A stretch of 64,000 nt of DNA, taken from Verrucomicrobiota bacterium. GTDB taxonomy: Bacteria; Verrucomicrobiota; Verrucomicrobiia; Limisphaerales; UBA11320. The stretch spans positions 1-64,000 of the forward strand of contig JACQFQ010000046.1 in the NCBI GenBank assembly GCA_016199985.1, read 5' to 3'. The position numbers were made by a program, and so were the translations under genes. The notes under the pieces are model-generated. The model saw nothing but the letters and a program-made list of their open reading frames with translations, did not search any database and was not told where the DNA came from. Position 1 is the stretch's first letter. The number at the start of each line of letters is the position of its first letter. Positions 33,712-43,800 of the stretch are shown here, one piece after another.

Positions 33712-36700
33712 AGCTCCGTCTCTCATCCTCTTCGCGTCGCCGCGCCGTGGCGCTGGTCGTCACGCTCATTCTGCTGAGCGTTATTCTGGTCGTCACGCTT
33801 GCCTTGCTGGCGGTCAGCCGACGGGAGCGATCCTCCGTCAACACGGCCCAGGAGCTCATCGACGCGCAGTTCATGGCGAACGCCGGCGCGGAGCGCGCCA
33901 AAGCGACCGTCGCGGCGCAGATTCTTGGGGACACGCACCTGCCCTCCGGCGCCTGGGCGAGAACGATGCGCGGCTTCAAGGCTCCGACCGAGTTCCGCGT
34001 GACCGGCAACCTGCTGGTTTCGACCTCCACCAACTCGCTGGACCCCGCGGCCTACACGCCCGCCTACATCACCAACCTTCAGTACGACGCGCGCGCGCCG
34101 GTGTTCGTCCCCACCAATCGGCAGGGGGCGCGCGTCGACTACGACTTCCGCCACTTCCTCGACCTGAACCGCAACGGCCTCTTCGAGACGAACGGCTTCT
34201 TCTTCCCTGTCGACAAGGCGGGGTTGAGGATTGGCACCAATTACTACTACCAGTCGGGCGATCCCGAGTGGATCGGCGTCCTGGAGAACCCGCAGCTTCC
34301 CCACTCCTCGAGCAATCGATTCATCGGTCGCTACGCCTTTCTGGTCGTTCCCGCGGGCCGCACGCTGGACATCAACACCATTCACAACAACGCGCGGAAC
34401 GCCGACATGGTCGCGAACAACGGCGACGGCTACAACCGCAACCAGGGCGTCGCCACTTTCGAGATGAACCTGGCCGCGTTCCTCGCCGACCTGAACACCA
34501 ACTACTGGTCGGGCGGAAACGTCGCGTACCAGTTCGACATCCCCGCGCCCTGGGGCGCGGGCAATGGGAAGGCCTCCGGCCGGACGTTCGATCTGGCGCG
34601 CGCTATCCTTCGCTACCGCTACAATGGCTCCCACCTCAATCTTCCCACCCTCGGACAATGGCTTGGGGGCGATGTCGCCCGCTCCACCCGGATGACCGCC
34701 GCGTTCGGCGACGACAACTACGACACCTTCGCGGACGATGACGTGCAGATCATTCTGGATCGCGCGGCCGGCATCCCTCGCCCGGACCTCGAGCTGGGAC
34801 GAAGCCCGTTGCCCACCGACCGCTGGCCGGGCGTGGAGAGTCCGCAGCGTTTCACCACCATCAACTCGCTTTTCAAGGCCCGATCGAACGAGGTCGCGCG
34901 CGCGCCTTACTTCGGCGAATTCGTCAACGATCTGAAGGCGGCGTCCACAAACGCCGGGGTTTACAATCGTTACACCTACTACCGGCTTCTCTCCCAACTG
35001 GGCACCGACACGGGGTCGGGGGAGTCGACGAAGCTCAACCTGAATTACAAGAACACGGACGGGACGAACCTTGAGGACTATCTCACCTGGGTTCCGACGA
35101 ACTTCTTCATGACCGTGTCGGACCGCCTGCTGAAGGCGCAGTTCTCAAAAACGGACTCGAACGATTGGTTCAGCGAGAACCTCGCCTACAGCTTCAACAC
35201 CGCCCAGGGCCCGGGCCCGGTCACCACCAACCGCCGTTCGTTCTACGCGCTGCCCTATCTGAGCGGACTCCAGGTGCCGATCATCGCCGCCACCAACTTC
35301 CCCGAGATTTGGTCGTTGAGCTCCACAAACATCCCGATCTACCCGACAAACTACTACAACGTGGCGGTGCATCGCCTCCTGCAAGTCAGCGCAAACCTCT
35401 ATGCCGCCACGAACATCGAGAACTACCGCGCCGCGGCCAACTCCGCGACCAACTCGGCGCCCTATGTCCCGATCGTGTATCGTCCCATTCTTGCCCGGAA
35501 GAACGGGAACCGGGTTTTCATCTCCGGCTACACCGCGGACTTCGGGGACACCTTCATCAATCGCCCCTGGCACAGCCTGAACGAGCTCGCCAACCCCGCC
35601 ACGGACATCCGGGACAATTTCTACGGGGTCTCCGCCGTTGTTGAGGCCCGCAAGGGATTCCCCGCCTTGAACGAGTTCACGGTCGTGTCGCTCTTCAACG
35701 TGACGCGCAAGATCCTCGTGACCAAGCAGAGCGCAACGGATCAATTGGACCAAAAAATCCCGGGCAAGGATTATCCCGTCAGCGAGCTTCTCGTTCTGAG
35801 CGGAACGAACTCGCTTGGCGTTGAGCTGGTGAACCCCTATGCCGGGGCCTATCCCCGGCCGCTTCGCGCCCAGATTCAGGGCCGCGTCTACACGGCCTTG
35901 TTCGATGGGAACGTGCCGATCCAGACCTGGACCAACGCCTACACGAATGTGTGGAAGATCGACGCGGGGAAGTGGAAGGGCGCGGTCTTGGACAACCGTC
36001 CCGGCGCCCTCCAGGTCCCCCTGATGACAAACCTGATCATCACTCTTCCGGTGGGCTTCACTGGATCCAGAACCCTCACGACCAATCTCACGGATCCGGT
36101 CTACAGCAAGTCCGGCCAGGGCTTTAACAACTACGACCTGGTCGTCCGGATGACCAATGAGTTCAGCTATGTGCTCATCGACATGCAGGGCCCGGATCGC
36201 GTGATCGACGTGGTGAGCATGAATCGTCTCGAGAGCTCGCTCCCGATCACACAAACGCTCCTCGATAACCAGCAGGAGCGGGTGTTCTGGACCACCAACT
36301 ACACCCGCGTGGGAGTCGCGAACCGCAGCACGGGCGCGCCCGATGGCGTCTTCGAACAAATCCGGGTCAGCCGGCAGGAGTCCGAGATGCGGAAGTACGG
36401 CGCGATCGATCTCCGGCCCGGCGTGAGCTCTCTCGCCACCGAGGCCGCGAGTTTCGACCTTTTCATGCGCGGCGGCCTGGACGCGACGGGCCTGCCGGTC
36501 ATCACGAATCTTCAAAAGCAAACTCCGTTCACGGCGGGCGGCGTGGTTTTCAAGATCAACTCATGGCAGGCGAACGACCCGCTTCTCCACCACATTCCGG
36601 AGCACTTCTATCAGCCGGACTCGCCGGGCCTTGGGGTGAAGCTCTCCCTCGAAGTGGGCAATGTACGTTTGGGCGAGTTCCAGAAGCAGGGCAACCTGCT

Positions 36701-37781
36701 GAGCGTGCGCACCAACTGGAACATCGGGTTGGTGAACCGCGACGAGGTTTACACGCGCTGGGGATATCCGCCGGGCCAGGACCAGGGGAGGAACTCGACC
36801 GCCCAGGAGCTGGCGACGCTCTTTAACCGTCAAACGCGCGACCCGATGGTTCGGACGCCTGACGATTGGAGCTTCCCCGCAGGAAAGTACCCGGGCCTGG
36901 GATGGATCGGGAAGGCGCACCGCGGAACCGCCTGGCAGAGCGTCTATCTCAAGGCCGGAGTCGCCGGGGAGGATTGGCTGCTGGACGCGCGCTACGACGT
37001 CATGAAGGTGTGGCCGGTCGATCTCACCGGGAAGCTGGTCGGGGCGCCGACATTCCTGAATCATCCCACGAATGATTGGCTTCTCGTCGATTTGTTCTCC
37101 ACCTCGCCCTCCACGGTGGCCGGCGTTGGCGCCATCGGCGTGAATCAGGACGGAATCGCCGCATGGTCCGCCGTGCTCAGCGGAGTCGTCGCCCGCACCA
37201 ACAACCTCTCCGCCGTCGAGTCGAAGCTCCGGGTTCTCAAGTATCTGCCCTCCAGCATGGGCTTCGCGTCGATTCAGCCCGCGATGGGCGATTCCACCAC
37301 GCCGCTGTTCCGTCTTGTGGACGGGATCAACCGCGCCCGCGCGAACGTCCCTCACGGGACTTTCGCCTCCGTCGGACAACTGCTTTCCGTGCCTGAGCTC
37401 ACCATCGCGTCGCCCTTCCTCCGGATCGCGGATCCGAAGGACATCAAGCGGGACGACTATCGCTACGGCGTGGACGAAGAGTCGTACGAATGGCTCCCGC
37501 GCCAGATCCTGTCGCTGGTCCGCTCGGACGAGCCGCGGTACGTGATCTACTCGTTTGGCCAGGCGCTGCGACCGGCCGCCGACTCCTTGATCAAGGATCC
37601 AGTGTCGCCCTATTACAATGTGTGCACCAATTACCAAATCCTGGCCGAGTCGGCGACCAAGACCGTCGTTCGATTCGAGGACGCGACGGCGAATCGCACC
37701 ACCTCGGTGCTTCGTCCGATTGAAATGAGATTGCGGCCTGTGGTGGAGAGCTTTGAAACATTGCCCGACGAGTCGTTTTAA
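33708..37781 (+). CDS. giant PilX/GspK-like protein, Verru_Chthon cassette protein A type
   Basis: A 1357-residue protein. The N-terminus (SSSSRRRAVALVVTLILLSVILVVTLALLAVSRRER) is a PilX/GspK-like transmembrane start without the Glu at +5. A helix follows (NTAQELIDAQFMANAGAERAKATV). The remaining 1200 residues are extracytoplasmic, rich in Asn, Thr and Tyr, and have segments such as GRYAFLVVPAGRTLDINTIHNNA and FTTINSLFKA that recur in cassette A proteins. GspK normally caps a pseudopilus; here the cap would be unusually large. It is the end of a run of six overlapping or nearly overlapping genes. No enzymatic motif was recognised. Confidence 0.82.
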   Translation: MKLRLSSSSRRRAVALVVTLILLSVILVVTLALLAVSRRERSSVNTAQELIDAQFMANAGAERAKATVAAQILGDTHLPSGAWARTMRGFKAPTEFRVTGNLLVSTSTNSLDPAAYTPAYITNLQYDARAPVFVPTNRQGARVDYDFRHFLDLNRNGLFETNGFFFPVDKAGLRIGTNYYYQSGDPEWIGVLENPQLPHSSSNRFIGRYAFLVVPAGRTLDINTIHNNARNADMVANNGDGYNRNQGVATFEMNLAAFLADLNTNYWSGGNVAYQFDIPAPWGAGNGKASGRTFDLARAILRYRYNGSHLNLPTLGQWLGGDVARSTRMTAAFGDDNYDTFADDDVQIILDRAAGIPRPDLELGRSPLPTDRWPGVESPQRFTTINSLFKARSNEVARAPYFGEFVNDLKAASTNAGVYNRYTYYRLLSQLGTDTGSGESTKLNLNYKNTDGTNLEDYLTWVPTNFFMTVSDRLLKAQFSKTDSNDWFSENLAYSFNTAQGPGPVTTNRRSFYALPYLSGLQVPIIAATNFPEIWSLSSTNIPIYPTNYYNVAVHRLLQVSANLYAATNIENYRAAANSATNSAPYVPIVYRPILARKNGNRVFISGYTADFGDTFINRPWHSLNELANPATDIRDNFYGVSAVVEARKGFPALNEFTVVSLFNVTRKILVTKQSATDQLDQKIPGKDYPVSELLVLSGTNSLGVELVNPYAGAYPRPLRAQIQGRVYTALFDGNVPIQTWTNAYTNVWKIDAGKWKGAVLDNRPGALQVPLMTNLIITLPVGFTGSRTLTTNLTDPVYSKSGQGFNNYDLVVRMTNEFSYVLIDMQGPDRVIDVVSMNRLESSLPITQTLLDNQQERVFWTTNYTRVGVANRSTGAPDGVFEQIRVSRQESEMRKYGAIDLRPGVSSLATEAASFDLFMRGGLDATGLPVITNLQKQTPFTAGGVVFKINSWQANDPLLHHIPEHFYQPDSPGLGVKLSLEVGNVRLGEFQKQGNLLSVRTNWNIGLVNRDEVYTRWGYPPGQDQGRNSTAQELATLFNRQTRDPMVRTPDDWSFPAGKYPGLGWIGKAHRGTAWQSVYLKAGVAGEDWLLDARYDVMKVWPVDLTGKLVGAPTFLNHPTNDWLLVDLFSTSPSTVAGVGAIGVNQDGIAAWSAVLSGVVARTNNLSAVESKLRVLKYLPSSMGFASIQPAMGDSTTPLFRLVDGINRARANVPHGTFASVGQLLSVPELTIASPFLRIADPKDIKRDDYRYGVDEESYEWLPRQILSLVRSDEPRYVIYSFGQALRPAADSLIKDPVSPYYNVCTNYQILAESATKTVVRFEDATANRTTSVLRPIEMRLRPVVESFETLPDESF

Positions 37782-37864
37782 CTGATAGTGAATCGCTTCT
37801 TCCAGAGTCAGTCCGCGCCTCGACTGAGCCGGACGTCTCGGAGTCGCGCAAGAATTGAGTGTTT

Positions 37865-40800
37865 ATGTTCGCAAAACCGAGAACCTGGTTTCTGATCAGC
37901 GCCCTGTGTCTCCTGGGCGCGATCGTGTTCTGGGAGTTGGGCCGGCGGCAGGAAAAGGCCGGCCAGACCCCCGCGCCCGCGCCCCAATCGCCAGGCCAGT
38001 CGCAGGCGACCGGCGCCCCCGCGCCGCTCCTCTCCCGGGCGTCTCCCACATCGTTCAGCTATGTCGCGACCAACGCGTTCCCCGAGCCCAAGGATTCGCG
38101 ATACCCTCATCGACTTCGCAACACGCCCACGCCTCTGAGCGAGCTCCTTCACAGCGACGACGCCCTGCTCCTGGCCAACGCGCTTCTGGACCTGCGTCGC
38201 CCTCTCGAGCTCGCGGTGCCCGCGGGGTTGCGCCCGTCAGGGGAAGTGGGTTCCTTCGTGGTCCAGTCTCGCGGCAAGATCACGGATGACTTCCGCGGAA
38301 TGCTTTCCAGCATCGGCGCCGAGATTGTCAGCTACGTTCCCAACAACGCTTTGCTGGTCCGCGTGTCGTCCGAGCGCGTCGAGCGCATCTCGACTCTGCC
38401 GAATGTCCGCTCCGTGCTTCCGTGGCTTCCCTATTTCAAGCTCTCCCCCGGCCTGCTGGGCGCCACCGTCGAGAGCCGCGAGGTTCCCCAGGACGCGATT
38501 CTGCGCGTGACCGTCTATTCCTCCGAACTCGACCGCGCGTTGACGGATCTGGGCGCCACCGGTTTCGAAGTGCTGAGCCAACAGCGTTCGCCGTTCGGCG
38601 TGCAGCTCATGGTCCGTCTCGGGACCGGCGAGATCACCGCGCTGGCCCGGTTGGACCGCGTTCAGTGGATTGAGCGGGCCGCTCCCCGGAAGCTGATGAA
38701 CGACCTCGCGGGGCTCACGTTGAACACGATGACCAATAGCGGTCCGGACACTCAATACCTCGGGCTGACCGGCAAGGGAGTTCGTGTGAACGTCAATGAC
38801 ACGGGCGTCGCGAATCATCCGGATCTTCCGGATGTTGTGCATTACGAGCCTTTCACGCAGCTCGACCTGATCGGCCATGGAACGCACGTGGCGGGCATCA
38901 TTGCGAGCACGGGCGCCAACGGGCCCAGTCCCGCCGCGAGCCCCGACCTCATCCCGGGGTCGGCCACGAACGCAAACTTCCGCGGCAAGGCGCCCGAGGC
39001 GACGATATTCGCGCTGGCTATCGATCTCTGCCTGGGCTCCATCCAGTCCGATGAGTACTTGCAGGAGACCGCCGCGGCGAACGGCGCCTTCATCTCCAAC
39101 AACAGCTGGGGCTACGTTCAGAATTACGAGTATGACTCCTCCGCGGCCAGCTTCGACGCCGCGGTGCGCGACGCGTTGCCCGGCAAGACCGGATCGCAGC
39201 CGATCGCCTACGTGTTCGCCGCGGCGAACGACGGCGGCGGGAGCGACGACGGCACCGGCGGAACGGCCGGCACCATCACGTCCCCCGGCACCGCGAAAAA
39301 CGTCATTACGGTGGGAGCGCTGGAGAGCCTCCGCAAGATCACCAACACAATCACCTTCACCAACATCCTCGGGGAAACTCAAACCAACGCTCCCTTTCTC
39401 GCGAAGACGGACAGTGACAACCAGGTGGCGGGTTATTCGAGCCGCGGCAATGTGGGCATCGGGGTTGAGGGCGACTTCGGACGGTTCAAGCCGGATGTGG
39501 TCGCGCCCGGGAGCTTCATCATTTCGACCCGTCCGCCTGACTGGAAGGACCCGAATTCCGACCGGGAGTTTGTGGGCCTTGCGCCGCTGCGAAACGAAGT
39601 GGTGGCGGGCAACGCCACCAACTACTACGCCATCGAAGTCGGGGACAATAGCGTCGGTCTCGCGATTCGAGTCGCGCCGAACAACCGATCGCCCCGGCCG
39701 TTTCCGCCGCTTCTGATCGGGGAGCGCGAGAACGATTTTCCGCCGCCGAACGATCATGAAGGAACGAACTTCGTCAGCTTCGGGTTCACGGGCTCTCGAA
39801 CCTCGATCATCGCGATTGTCAACCAAACCAACATTCCCGTCTCCTTCGACCTGATCGGATGCGTTGGCATCACCAATGACATCGGGATTCCCGGCTATTT
39901 CGATGAGCTTAAAAAGCTGAACGCGAGAGTGGGCCCGCTGTACCGATATGAAAGCGGCACGAGCATGGCGACCCCGGCCGTCGCCGGATTGCTGGCCCTG
40001 GTTCAGGACTATTATGGCAAGGGAGGCAGCACAAACCTCGACGCGGGACTCGCTTTGAGCCCGGCGCTCATGAAGGCCCTCCTGATCAACAGCACCGAGA
40101 CCGTGAGTCCCCATTACGACCGCAACGTCAGGTCTTCGCGCAATCTTCAGGGCTGGGGCGTTCCCTCCATCGCGCGGATGATTCCCCCCGCGCTCGGCGA
40201 CTCCACGATCCAGAGCAATCAATGGCCGATCCTGATGTATGACCAATCGCCGGCCCGCGCTCTCGCCACGGACCAGAGCTTTAGCCGCACCGTGACGATC
40301 AACACGAATTCCCTCGAGGCGCAGGCCAGCGGACTGAAGATCACCCTGGTTTGGACGGATCCTCCCGGCAATCCCGCGGTGGGCGTGAAGCTGGTCAACG
40401 ATCTGGACTTGATCGTCACCAACCGCGCGGATGGAACGATCTACTGGGGCAACCATATCGTCGCCGGAAGCTCGATCAACCAAGCCTCCGACACCAACAG
40501 CCCTCCGAACGACGACGTCGTGAACAACGTGGAGAACGTCTTCATTTCCGCCCCGAGCACCGGGCCCTACGACGTCGTGGTGATCGCCAAGCGCGTCAAT
40601 GTCAACGCCGTCACCGACCAGACCAACAGCGTTTTGCAGGACTTCGCCCTCGTCGTTTCCACCTCCGACAACACGCTCAAGGACACCTTCCAGCCGTCGC
40701 CCCCGCCGGAGACGCCGGTGGCGGATGTCCGCACGAATGTCGTGCTGACGCTCACCAACGGAGCTCCTTTGCTGGATCAGCGCGTCGGCGCGAACTCGTC

Positions 40801-43800
40801 GCTCGCGGCCTCGACCAACGGGGAGCAGCGCCAGTGGCGGTTTTACAAGTTCGTCAACGAGGGCAGCACCAACCCCTACGTCGCCATCATCACGATGCTG
40901 CCTTCCAACCTCTCCCGGCCGAGATTATCGGAGCCGGACTTGGATCTCTACGTGTCGACCGACGAGGGCTTGCTGCGGCTGGACGACGCGACCCTTGAGA
41001 AGGCCATCAAGGCGGGGCAGGTTCCGCCCACCGCGGAGACCGGCTCCGCGCGATCCAGGCTCGGAGGCGAGTTTGTCACGTTCTCGAACTCTCCGCCGGA
41101 CTCCACCTACTTCATCGCGGTGAAGTCCGAGGACCAGATGGCGGGCGAGTTTTCCGTCATCGCGATCGCGACCGACAAGCCTTTCAGCGAGTTGGGCAAG
41201 GATGGCTGCGTCCGTGTGCGGTTCCTTCCGTTGCCGGCGCCAATCCCCGATGGGTCCAACCAGCGGCCCGAAGGGCTGCTGCGCCCCGGAGTTTCCACAT
41301 TCCTGGGAGTGGGCACTTTGTCCACGATCGTTCGCAGCGTGACGGTGACGAACATCCTGGAGCACGAGGATTTCGGAGACGTGACTTCGCTCCTCATCGC
41401 GCCCAATCGCATTCAGGCCAACTTGTTCTCCCATAACTTCCTTTCGCTCACCCCGAACGAGCGGCTGACGTTTGGCATTGATGACACGCGCGGACCGCGG
41501 GGACGCCGCGTCTACCGCAGCGAAGGCCCGATTCATCTGAGCGCGATGGCCGGGCAATCCACCTTCGGGGTGTGGCAGTACGCCATCTATGACAACGCGC
41601 CCTTCCACACGGGACTGGTCCACGAAGCCTCTCTGTGCATCCGCCCGGAGGATCTCGCTTGCTTCACCACCACGGGCTGCCCTGAAACCCTTTGCGCCGG
41701 CGAGTGGTCGGACCACGTGATCAATCTTCCGCCCGACGCGATCGGCCTCCAGATTTGCATCCTCTCCAACACCGCGCCCCTGGACGTGTATTTGCGCGAG
41801 GGCCTGACGCCTCCGAACCAGGTCGAGTTCGACTACTATCAGCGCGTGTCCGCTCCGGACGGCGAGGATTGTCTTGTCGTCGATACGAGCTCGTTCCCGC
41901 CGCTTCAGCCAGGGGCTCAGTATCGCCTGGGCATTTTCAACCCGAACGCCTTCTGCGTGGATTACTTTCTGAGCATCCGGATCATCCGCGACTCGCTGGA
42001 TGATCCGTTCTCGACCTTCGTCTACACCAACGCGCCCGTGCCCATCATCGACGACGCGGTGACCAACGCCGGCATTTTCGTCGCCAGTTCGCGCCTGATC
42101 GGAGATGTGCGCGTGGGCGTTCGGCTCGACCACGAGCGCGCGTCGGACCTTGCGGTCCATGTTGTCAGTCCCAGCGGCACCCGATGGCTCCTGACCGAAA
42201 ACCGCGGCGGCCCCCGCGTCGCTGCCGACGGCTACGGCTACACCCTGAGCCCCGTGCCGCCCAACCCGACGCAGCAGCAGATTCTCGACAGCTATTCCTG
42301 GGCGACCTTCACCGACAGCACCAACCTGGCGGACGTGATGATGAAGTTCGCCACGCCGCCATTCCATCTGCAGCCTCCGGCCCCGTTCCCGGTCCTGTTC
42401 CAAACGGATTTCGACGCGACGACGCGGAGGTTCTATCTCACCAACGAGGTGTTCGACGGGTGGAAGGTGTTGACCAACCAGGTCGCCGTGACCAATGACT
42501 GGATGGTCGGCAGCGGACACAGCAACGTGCTCGCGCTGTCGAATGGACGAGTCGGGACGACCCTGGGGACGATCCCTGAGCGGCAGTACTATCTCCGATT
42601 CGCCTACCGCAGCGAATCCAGCTGTCCCACCCAGCAGATCGCGTTTCCGGTGGGCCCGGTGATTCCGGCGGGCTACCTGCCGCCTGATCCCGCGATTCCG
42701 CTCATCGCTCCGGCCGTCGTGACGCCGAAGCTGCGCGTGGTGGCCGGGCAGGAGGTGCGAGTCACGGTCCCGCGGACCGCTCTGGCCAGCGTCTCGCCGA
42801 CCGACATCGTCCGCGCCATCGGCGCGCCCGCACAGCCCTTCTTCCGTGGCCTGCCCCGATTCGCCCTGGTCGGGCAGTGGGCTTCGAGCGCCACTCTCCT
42901 GGCGACTCAAACCGCCTGGGGTCAGCCCTTTTTTGTGGGCACCAACGCCTTGCTGCGCGCGCCGCAGGATCCCGGCGACTACTATTTGTGGCTCGCGATC
43001 AACGACCCGGACTACCGTGACAACACGGGACAGACGAACTTTCCGGTTACCGTCCAATGGAAGCCCTCCCAGTTGAACCAGCTCGAGATGATCCTCCAGG
43101 GAGTTCGCAGAACATTCACTCCTCTCGACTTCTGGCAAACCAACATCACCCGCTTTGTGGGGATCGACGAGGATCATGATCTCCAGTTCTTCAGCGACTG
43201 GAACACCACGACGCTGCTCGACAACATCGAGGTGTTTGAACCGATTTCGGCCGAGTACTATCTGGCGGAAGAGCCGCTCTTCCCCGTCCTGAAGGCCGAT
43301 TCGCGCGATCCGGCGAATCCCGTGGTTGAATTTCCGTCCATCAAGGGCGAGAACTCCTATGGGGGATGGAGTCTCGATGTCCAGGACCTCCGCGCCGGCG
43401 CCCCAGGCACATCCTCGAAGACGAACCAGATCCTGAGCTGGTACCTGCAGTTCCGGTTCTTGCCGGAGCAGCGCCCGACCTTCTTGACCAACTGCGTGGA
43501 TCTCGTCAGCTCGGTGCAGCGAGGCGGGGCGCGGTTCTTCGCGGTCAATGTTCCGCGCGAAGCGACCTTTGCCACCAACTCGCTCACGAGCCTCACCAAC
43601 GCGGATCTTCTTTTCTTCTTCAACTCGGAGCGGCTCCCGGAGCTCGTGGCCACCGAGCTGATCAACCCGGGCGCCGTCATTCCGGTGACCCTCCAGGGCC
43701 CGCGGAGCGTCGCGCCCGGAGGCGTCTACTACCTCGCCGTGAGGAACCTCGATGGCACCGTTCCTTTCAACCCATTCGATATCCGGCTCGATCTCGAGCT

